A stretch of DNA of 61,762 bases from JAVBLU01 sp031553225 (lineage in GTDB: Bacteria > Bacillota > Clostridia > Christensenellales > UBA1750), in assembly GCA_031553225.1 (NCBI GenBank), contig JAVBLU010000050.1, positions 1 to 61,762 on the forward strand, written 5' to 3'. This document shows positions 56,242-61,762 of the stretch, piece after piece. The translations under genes were made by a program, and so were the position numbers. The notes under the pieces were generated by a model that worked only from the letters and a program-made list of their open reading frames with translations, made no database searches and was not told the DNA's origin. Position 1 is the first letter of the stretch. Each line of letters starts with the position of its first letter.

Positions 56242-56870
56242 TTTCGCCGTAAAACCCCGCTTCACGGGTTTTTCACCGCCGTGTTGACCCGCCTTTGTTG
56301 CCTTCGCGCGGCGCCAAAGCCGCTTGCCTGAACCGCGATGTGCCGCCGCCCGCAGCGAGGCGACGCGGTGATTGTGTTCCGCGGCGCCTTTTCAGGCGCA
56401 GGAGCGCTCTTGCGGTTCTTGTCATTCATTGCACGCCTTGGTACAATTTTCTCGGCGGGGCAGGGAGCGGTTTTGTCGATGGGCTGCGGCCGGCGGCGCC
56501 GCGCGCCGTCGAATTCTGTTGAAACGCGCGTTGCAGCGCGCTTGGCCTGCCTCCCGCTGCAGCGGCGCGCGGCGCCGTGCTGCCACGTTCTTTGTGTAGA
56601 TGAACTTGTATATGTCATTTCCATAATCTTCTATTTTTCGCTATAAATGCTTGATTTATTCGGCAAAAATACAGCGTTTCATGAATCATGTCCGAAGTTT
56701 GTCTCATTTCGATCACGCATTCGACAATTCGACACGAGCGTCTTGAACGCTCCGCATACGGCAAGGCGCGCCCGGCGGCGGGGCGCGGGACCAAGAAAAG
56801 GCCGACGCGCCGCGCGGGCGTATCGGCCGGGGTCGTCCCTTGTCGCGCGGGCGCGCACGCCGGGCGGGGG
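56242..56870. other. Gene-free region with a GC palindrome pair and an AT-rich island
   Basis: About 630 bases without a supported gene. GGCGCCGCGCGCC (56495-56507) is the exact reverse complement of GGCGCGCGGCGCC (56564-56576), and AACGCGCGTTGCAGCGCGC lies between. From about 56585 to 56750 the sequence becomes AT-rich, out of keeping with its surroundings, and contains no clear promoter pair. It could hold an unrecognised small RNA. Confidence 0.45.
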
Positions 56871-57686
56871 TTACGCGCGAGGGGCCAAGGCGTCCATCAG
56901 GCTGCGCGCCTTCGCGGCCAGAGCCTGGTTGTCTGCGGCCATGTTCGCAAGCTCCCGCGCTATCTGGCGGGCGCTTTGCATCTGCTCGTCCATGCGGGTG
57001 ACATCCATGCGCAGCAGGTCCACGCGCACGGCCAGCTTGTCGGCCTCGTCGCTCTTGCGGTGCGCGCCGGTGCGCTGGGAGGCCAGCCACCCAAGCGTCT
57101 GCAGGCTTTCCACGAAGGCGTGCGCCTGCTGCGCGCCCAAAGGAGCGGCCAAATTGCGCTCGAACTGCTCCATGGGGGAAAGGTTGCCCTCGCCCTCGCT
57201 CTCGCTCTTGCGGCGGCGGTTGGTGATAAAGGGATCGCTCACCTGCATGCCGCTCTCGCGCAGGTCGGTGATCACGCTTTGCACGGCCTCGGGCTGGGCC
57301 TTGAGCAACGCGCGGTATTTGTTTTGGTAGCGAAGCATGAGCGCCCGGTCGCCGCCCGACAGGCGGGATACGCAAGCGCGCACCGACTCGCCCTGCGCGC
57401 GCGCCTGCAGGACTTCGCGCAGCAGAAAGCTCACCTCGTCGGACGAGAAGGGGACAAAGGGCATATTCTTGCGCTTAAACGTGTCGTCCTGTTTCGTCTT
57501 TACGGTGGCATAGTAAAAGTTGCGCACGCTGTTGGGCTTACGTCCGGTCTTTTGTGAAATCGTGTCGAAGACGTTCTTGAGAGGATACCCTTCCTGTGTG
57601 GCGAGGTTCACCTCGTCCCAAAGCATCTGGTATTCCTTCTCGCTCCAACCGCTGCGCGCACGACGTTGCTGTTTGGGCTGCGCCAT
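56871..57686 (-). CDS. SANT/Myb-like (RsfA-type) DNA-binding regulator
   Basis: A 271-residue protein. The N-terminal Myb/SANT-like domain (about 10-65) reads GWSEKEYQMLWDEVNLATQ, then KNVFDTISQKTGRKPNSVRN, with the Trp spacing and helix pattern of RsfA-type sporulation regulators. The middle is helical (RYQNKYRALLKAQPEAVQSVITDLRESG) and the C-terminus is a predicted coiled coil (about 215-260, VDLLRMDVTRMDEQMQSARQ). It probably regulates a set of genes, perhaps in sporulation; targets are unknown. The start follows CCTAGGAGGGAAAGC. It is monocistronic with its own promoter. Confidence 0.75.
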   Translation of the reverse strand: MAQPKQQRRARSGWSEKEYQMLWDEVNLATQEGYPLKNVFDTISQKTGRKPNSVRNFYYATVKTKQDDTFKRKNMPFVPFSSDEVSFLLREVLQARAQGESVRACVSRLSGGDRALMLRYQNKYRALLKAQPEAVQSVITDLRESGMQVSDPFITNRRRKSESEGEGNLSPMEQFERNLAAPLGAQQAHAFVESLQTLGWLASQRTGAHRKSDEADKLAVRVDLLRMDVTRMDEQMQSARQIARELANMAADNQALAAKARSLMDALAPRA

Positions 57687-57794
57687 ATGCTTTCCCTCCT
57701 AGGTGAATGTGGATCTCTCTCAGTTTAACCACATATTCACAGCTTTACACTCATTTTGGTCATTCAATTTGAAAACCTGGAACTTTCGGTGAAT

Positions 57795-57823
57795 AGTGTA
57801 TCACAAACAAAACTGTTTGTATA
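57795..57823 (-). promoter_or_regulatory. Putative promoter of the RsfA-like gene
   Basis: On the minus strand TATACA (57823-57818), 17-base spacer, TACACT (57800-57795). The AT-rich leader contains an inverted repeat GTGAATGTGG/CCACATATTCAC around 57703-57741. Confidence 0.5.
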
Positions 57824-57910
57824 GCGGCAGAACGGTTTTTCCCCCGCTTTCGCGTCCCTTTTTTTCCTCCGGCGCTTTCGCGGCTGCTCTATCGCGCGGT
57901 TTGGCGCCGT

Positions 57911-58726
57911 CTAACGGAAGCCGCGCTGCCGCGCGGCCTCGTAGAGCACGATGGACGCGGCGCAGGCGAGGTTCAGCGAGGAGGCGCTGCCCCGCAGGGG
58001 GATGCCGGCCAGCAGGCCGCATGCGCTCTTCAGCTGATCGGACAGCCCGAGCGTTTCGTTGCCGAACATCACCAGCGTTCCGCCGGTGAAATCAACCTGC
58101 GGCAAAAGCGCGCTCGCGCGCGCGCTGGTGCCCACGCAGGCAAGCGCGGCGCCGCGGCTCTCCATATGCGCCAAAAAGCCCTGCAGCGCTTGGTGCGAGG
58201 GCAGCTGGGCGTGGGGCAGCGCGAACACCGTGCCGATGCTCGCGCGGATGCACTGCGGGTCCATCGGGTCGGCCGCGTGCCCGGCGATGAGCAGGCCGCT
58301 CACGCCCAGGCTGTCCATCGTGCGGATGGCGGAGCCTAGATTGCCCGGGCTTTGCGGCCGGTCGAGCAGCACGTACAGGCCGCCCGGCACGGCGGGCAGA
58401 TCCGTGGGCGCACGGCGGGGCGCGCGCAGCAGGGCGATCAGCTCGCAGGGATCCTCGCGCTCGGACAGCTCGGCCATCAGCTCATCGCTGAGCAGGTAGT
58501 GCGTGGCCGGGCCGGCCTTGCCGATCATGTCGCCCGCCCACCCCGACAGCCGCCCCCGCCCCGTGGCCACGGCCTCAAATGTCCATCCGTGTTTCAGGGC
58601 GCACTCCAGCGGGTGCACGCCCTCGCAAAAGCACAAGGCGGCCTTGGCGCGCTTCTCGCGGCTGCGCTTCAGCGCCTCCAGCACCTGAAACGCCGCGTTG
58701 CGTTTCTCTATGCGCAGGGTGATCAT
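57911..58726 (-). CDS. TrmH/SpoU-family RNA 2'-O-methyltransferase
   Basis: A 271-residue SPOUT methyltransferase. The C-terminal trefoil-knot motifs are LDRPQSPGNLGSAIRTMDSLG (motif 1), LVMFGNETLGLSD (motif 2) and IPLRGSASSLNLACAASIVLYE (motif 3). The N-terminal 100 residues form an L30e-like RNA-binding domain. It methylates a ribose in rRNA or tRNA; the exact site cannot be read. The start follows GGGGGAAAAGCCC. Divergent from the SDR gene. Confidence 0.9.
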   Translation of the reverse strand: MITLRIEKRNAAFQVLEALKRSREKRAKAALCFCEGVHPLECALKHGWTFEAVATGRGRLSGWAGDMIGKAGPATHYLLSDELMAELSEREDPCELIALLRAPRRAPTDLPAVPGGLYVLLDRPQSPGNLGSAIRTMDSLGVSGLLIAGHAADPMDPQCIRASIGTVFALPHAQLPSHQALQGFLAHMESRGAALACVGTSARASALLPQVDFTGGTLVMFGNETLGLSDQLKSACGLLAGIPLRGSASSLNLACAASIVLYEAARQRGFR

Positions 58727-58753
58727 GGGCTTTTCCCCCGTTTCTGTTTGCCG

Positions 58754-58759
58754 TATAAT
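58754..58759 (+). promoter_or_regulatory. -10 element of the SDR gene
   Basis: A perfect TATAAT 24 bases before ATG 58783; the -35 at 17 bases upstream (TTTTCC) is weak. Confidence 0.45.
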
Positions 58760-58782
58760 GGTGCGGGTAGGAGGTTGACTTT

Positions 58783-59568
58783 ATGAAACGTGCATTGGTG
58801 ACCGGCGGCACGTCGGGCATCGGCCTTTCCATCGCGCAGGCTTTGCTGCGCGAGGGGTACCAGGTGGTCGTGGCCGCGCGCGGCGAAAAAAACGTTCCGC
58901 CGGGCGCCTTGTACCTGCCCCTGGACGTGACCGACGAGGACAGCGTAGCGTCGCTCGCCTCGCGCATGGAGCGCATGGGCGGCCTGGACGTACTCGTGCA
59001 GGCCGCCGGATCGGGCATTGCCGGCGCCGCCGAGGACACGCCCTTGAAGGATGCGCGCGCGCAGTTCGACGTGGGCTTTTTCGGCGTGCTGGCCGTCAAC
59101 CGGGCGCTTCTGCCCCTTTTGCGCAAGAGCCGCGGCCGCCTCGTGCTCATAGGCTCGCTCGCCGGACGCCTGCCCATCCCCTACCAAAGCCATTATAGCG
59201 CGTCCAAGTTTGCCTTGGAAGCCTATGCGCTGGCTCTGCGCATGGAGACGGCCCGCTTGGGCGTGTCCGTCACCGTGCTGGAGCCGGGCGACACGCGCAC
59301 GGGCTTCACCTCCGGCCGCCGTTTTGCGCTGCCGCCCGGCTCTCCCTACGAGGCCGGCTGCCGCCGCGCCGTCAGCGTGATGGAGCGCGATGAGGAATCC
59401 GGCGCGCCGCCCGAGGTTTGCGCACGCGCCGCGCTGCGCGTGCTGCGCATGCGCCGTCCGCCCGCCCGCTGCGCCGTGGGCGCGTCCTACCGTCTGCTTG
59501 TATTTCTTACCCGCCTGTTGCCCGACCGCCTGATTCTGTACATTCTGCGCCTGATGTATCAGGTGTGA
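58783..59568 (+). CDS. Short-chain dehydrogenase/reductase
   Basis: A 261-residue classical SDR. Cofactor motif TGGTSGIGLSIAQAL (7-21), NAG-equivalent VQAAGSG, catalytic Ser in VLIGSLAGRLP, and YSASK with Tyr/Lys (about 143-147). The C-terminus is basic and hydrophobic (YRLLVFLTRLLPDRLILYIL), suggesting membrane association, as in some lipid-modifying SDRs. The substrate is unknown. Start follows GTAGGAGG. Confidence 0.9.
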   Translation: MKRALVTGGTSGIGLSIAQALLREGYQVVVAARGEKNVPPGALYLPLDVTDEDSVASLASRMERMGGLDVLVQAAGSGIAGAAEDTPLKDARAQFDVGFFGVLAVNRALLPLLRKSRGRLVLIGSLAGRLPIPYQSHYSASKFALEAYALALRMETARLGVSVTVLEPGDTRTGFTSGRRFALPPGSPYEAGCRRAVSVMERDEESGAPPEVCARAALRVLRMRRPPARCAVGASYRLLVFLTRLLPDRLILYILRLMYQV

Positions 59569-59638
59569 GTCGGCCCCGCTGCGCGCGCCGGGCACGGCGT
59601 CCTTCCCTCTTTTTGGCGGATTTGCAAACCTGTTCGTG

Positions 59639-59667
59639 TTGCCCGCCGCGCGGCGTATTGCTATAAT
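59639..59667 (+). promoter_or_regulatory. Promoter of the DUF3810-like gene
   Basis: TTGCCC (59639-59644), 17-base spacer, TATAAT (59662-59667). The start of transcription near 59674 leaves a very short leader. Confidence 0.7.
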
Positions 59668-59689
59668 GGCCGTAGCGGAGGTGATGGCG

Positions 59690-60859
59690 TTGCCTCGAAT
59701 CGGTCGCGTGCGCAAGGGGTACGCCCCCACGCGCATGCAGCGCCGCACGCGGCGGCGGCAGGCCCGGCTCTACCGCGTGACGGCGGGGCTGGTCGGCCTT
59801 GCGGCGCTGTGCTTTCTGCTGCAGCAGTTTGCCCCGCGCGCAAGCCGCCTGGTGGAAAGCCTTTACAGCCGCGGACTGTACCGCCTGATCTCCATGGCCG
59901 GAAGCTTCGTTACGGGCGCTGTGCCCTACTCCGTGGCCGAGCTTGCGCTCATGGCCTCGCCGATTCTTCTTTTCACATGCCTGTATCGTTTTTTTCGCCG
60001 CGCGTCCCGTTCGGGCATCCCGTGGCCCACGGCCTGCGGCCGCCTTGTGTGCGGGGTCGCGGCCTGCGGCGCGGCCGCGTACTCCTTCTTTGTGCTCGCC
60101 TGGGGCCTCAACTACTCCCGCCTGCCCCTTGCCGACATCGCCGGGTACGACGTGCGCCCCACCTCCGCCTCCGAGCTGGCCGATCTGTGCATGCAGCTGT
60201 CCACGCAGGCCAACGCCCTGCGCCGCGAGCTCCCCTCCGACGGGCAGGGCATGGTGGCCGCTCGGCGCGGAAACGTCGCCCTGATGCACCGCGTGAACGA
60301 CGCCTATCAGCGCGCGGGGGTGGACATGCCCTGGCTGAGCGGCCCCTATGCCGCGCCCAAGCCCGTCATCCTGTCCACCAGCATGTGCTGGACGGGCGTG
60401 ACGGGCATCTATATGCCCTTCACCTTTGAAGCCAACGTGAACGTGCGCGAGACGCCCATGCTGCTGGCCGCCACGGCCGCGCACGAGGAGGCCCATCTGC
60501 GCGGCTTCGCCCGCGAGGACGAGGCCAACGCCATCGCTTACTTCGTGTGCCGCGCCTCCCAGGACGCGGACATCCGCTACGCGGGCACCATGCTGGCCCT
60601 CGTACACGCCCAGAACGCCCTGTACGGCGAAGACCGGGCGCTCTACGGCCTGGTCGCCGCGCTGCAGTCCGAGGACGTGCGCCGCGACCAGGACCAAAAC
60701 GCCGCGTTCTGGCGGCAATTCGACGGCCCCGTGCGCGAGGCGCAGACCGAGATGAACGACGCTTACCTGCGCGGCAACCACCAGGCGGAAGGCGTAAAAA
60801 GCTACGGCCGCATGATCGATCTGCTGCTCGCCGAGCGCCGCGCCCAAAGCGGCGGCTAA
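59690..60859 (+). CDS. DUF3810-like membrane protein with HExxH motif
   Basis: A 389-residue protein. It has a basic N-terminus, TM segments at about 24-40, 74-95 and 105-130, then a soluble domain of about 250 residues. The soluble domain holds AAHEEAHLRGFAREDEANAIAYF (HEEAH with a downstream Glu), a zinc-peptidase-like motif, and TGVTGIYMPFTFEANVN. This arrangement matches uncharacterised DUF3810 proteins. Whether it is an active protease is unknown. The TTG at 59690 has GGAGG 8 bases upstream; ATG 59684 is an alternative start that would add two residues but is very close to the ribosome site. Confidence 0.75.
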   Translation: MPRIGRVRKGYAPTRMQRRTRRRQARLYRVTAGLVGLAALCFLLQQFAPRASRLVESLYSRGLYRLISMAGSFVTGAVPYSVAELALMASPILLFTCLYRFFRRASRSGIPWPTACGRLVCGVAACGAAAYSFFVLAWGLNYSRLPLADIAGYDVRPTSASELADLCMQLSTQANALRRELPSDGQGMVAARRGNVALMHRVNDAYQRAGVDMPWLSGPYAAPKPVILSTSMCWTGVTGIYMPFTFEANVNVRETPMLLAATAAHEEAHLRGFAREDEANAIAYFVCRASQDADIRYAGTMLALVHAQNALYGEDRALYGLVAALQSEDVRRDQDQNAAFWRQFDGPVREAQTEMNDAYLRGNHQAEGVKSYGRMIDLLLAERRAQSGG

Positions 60860-60874
60860 ATTTGCTGTGTTCGC

Positions 60875-60903
60875 TATACGGCCGGCCGGCGGCCTGGTAT
60901 AAT
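60875..60903 (+). promoter_or_regulatory. Promoter of the GyrI-like gene
   Basis: TATACG (60875-60880), 17-base spacer, TATAAT (60898-60903). The -35 is imperfect. Confidence 0.6.
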
Positions 60904-60947
60904 GCATACGTCAGTTCTCATATTGCACACATGAGGAGGCGGAGCGC

Positions 60948-61466
60948 GTGGCGGACATCGTAAACGTGTACGGGCAAAGCGTTGGAGCGATGCGATTCAT
61001 CGGCAAACAGTACGGCGATGCGGACCGAGTGGGCGGCATGTTCGGCAAAAAATGGGACGAGTTTTTTCAAAACGGGTGGTTCGGCGTGCTGGAAGGACTG
61101 ACGGCCAATCCCGCCGCCACCTGCGAGGACGGCGGCGCCTACATCGGCCTGATGCGCGAGAAGGAAGGCGAGCCCTTCCAGTACTGGGTGGGCATGTTCC
61201 TGCCCGCCGGCACGCCCGTTCCCGACGGCTTCCAGTCCGTGGACTTTCCCGCCGGGAACCTGGCCGTCGCCTGGCTGAAGGGGCCGGAGAGCGAGGTATA
61301 CAAGCAGGAGTGCAAGTGCGCCGAGCGCTTCACCGCCGAGGGCTACGTGCCCGCTCTGGACGCCCAGGGCGCGTTCTGGTGCTTCGAGCGTTACGCCTGC
61401 CCCCGTTTCACCACCCCCGACGACAAAGGCGCCATCATTTTGGACATTTGCTTTTATGTAAAATAG
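60948..61466 (+). CDS. GyrI-like/AraC effector-binding-domain protein
   Basis: A 172-residue stand-alone effector-binding protein: RFIGKQYGDADRVGGMFGKKWDEFF, then GAYIGLMREKEG, WVGMFLPAGTPVPDGFQSVDFPAGNLAVAWLKG and the C-terminal ILDICFYVK. VPDGF-x-x-VDFPAG-x-x-AV is typical of GyrI-like domains that bind hydrophobic ligands. There is no DNA-binding domain. The GTG start follows GGAGGCGGAGCGC. Not closely similar to the partial GyrI-like gene at the left edge. Confidence 0.85.
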   Translation: MADIVNVYGQSVGAMRFIGKQYGDADRVGGMFGKKWDEFFQNGWFGVLEGLTANPAATCEDGGAYIGLMREKEGEPFQYWVGMFLPAGTPVPDGFQSVDFPAGNLAVAWLKGPESEVYKQECKCAERFTAEGYVPALDAQGAFWCFERYACPRFTTPDDKGAIILDICFYVK

Positions 61467-61573
61467 AACGGGCGGACGAGCGAGGGTGGCTGGCGCCGCC
61501 GTCCTTACCTTCCCGCCGGGGAACCAGATCCCTTGGGTTCCGTCGCGCGAGGAGACACGTTCCGTTCTTTGGA

Positions 61574-61762
61574 AACGCAGCGGTTTCCCGTATCAATGGA
61601 AGCGGGGCCGGCGGCGCAAGGCACCGCGCCCCGCGCCCCCCCCGCGCCGGTGCGTCCCGGCGGCGGCGCCCCGGGGGCGGCCCGCGCCTCCCCGCACCCT
61701 GGGGGGCCCGGGCGGGTGGGCCCCCGGGCCCCGCTTCCATTGATACGGGAAACCGCTGCGTT
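61574..61762. repeat. 36-base perfect inverted repeat reaching the window end
   Basis: The 36 bases at 61574-61609 (starting AACGCAGCGGTTTCCC) recur in exact reverse complement at 61727-61762, where the window ends. The 117-base spacer is almost only G and C, with long C and G runs. Such fold-back ends are typical assembly artefacts at contig edges, but a real structure cannot be excluded. Confidence 0.85.

Noticed and set aside
60948..61466. The two GyrI-like genes at the two ends being terminal repeats of one gene
   Set aside because: The proteins belong to different subgroups and the DNA differs completely in composition, so circular overlap or duplication is not supported.
1..61762. CRISPR arrays, rRNA genes, transposons
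   Set aside because: No regularly spaced direct repeats, no rRNA signatures and no transposase-like frames were found on either strand.

Overview
The window looks like a chromosomal piece of a very GC-rich, spore-forming member of the Clostridia (Firmicutes). The GC content is about two thirds G+C by eye, except for the first 300 bases and a few short promoter-rich spacers. Support for this placement: the order mnmG-rsmG-noc-yabP-yabQ-divIC, a walJ-htrA pair, a murB-rapZ-whiA run, a valine T-box in front of valS, rpsF-ssb-rpsR, AGGAGG-type ribosome binding sites, and sporulation-associated proteins (YabP, YabQ, an RsfA-like regulator, a Cys-rich coat-like protein, a four-LysM protein). A gut commensal of the Christensenellales type would fit, but that is inference. 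A truncated gene at the left edge and a fold-back repeat at the right edge suggest that the window may be a complete assembly contig.

Layout. 1-500: AT-rich partial GyrI-like gene next to the 3' end of a tRNA-Arg(CCU). 0.5-6 kb: nitroreductase, GNAT, a small secreted protein, a two-component system, a putative zinc hydrolase, and an Ada DNA-repair protein split into two overlapping genes. 6-8.4 kb: three minus-strand phage-tail-like genes (BppU-like, tail/adhesin-like, M15 peptidase), divergent from a Cys-rich coat-like gene (8.6-9.4 kb). 10.5-14 kb: D,D-carboxypeptidase and uvrB. 14-20 kb: cytoplasmic beta-galactosidase and alpha-L-rhamnosidase. 20-28 kb: PHP phosphatase, alpha/beta hydrolase, then the tRNA-modification/nucleoid-occlusion/sporulation/division run, then a Ppx/GppA phosphatase. 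28.2-31.3 kb: T-box leader, small membrane protein and valS. 31.5-33.7 kb: an AraM/AraL-like pair. 34-46 kb: a sugar-modifying region with duplicated esterases, four Gfo/Idh oxidoreductases, a DegT aminotransferase, ThuA, an SGNH hydrolase and a TIM-barrel isomerase, interrupted by walJ-htrA. 46-50 kb: orphan solute-binding-like protein, murB, rapZ, whiA. 50-62 kb: SPFH protein, sugar isomerase, exonuclease III, a Pro/Ala-rich lipoprotein, the LysM protein, rpsF-ssb-rpsR, an RsfA-like regulator, an rRNA methyltransferase, SDR, a DUF3810-like membrane protein and a GyrI-like protein.

How it works together. Housekeeping blocks keep conserved Firmicutes synteny. The accessory content is mainly intracellular glycan or glycoside handling. 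The most coherent candidate system is the five-gene operon ThuA / Gfo-Idh / SGNH hydrolase / TIM-barrel isomerase / Gfo-Idh at 41562-45923. It has its own promoter, an operator-like perfect palindrome and a strong terminator, and it contains the enzyme classes used in oxidative (3-keto-sugar) glycoside cleavage. Substrates cannot be read from sequence. No rRNA, CRISPR array, transposase or integrase was seen.
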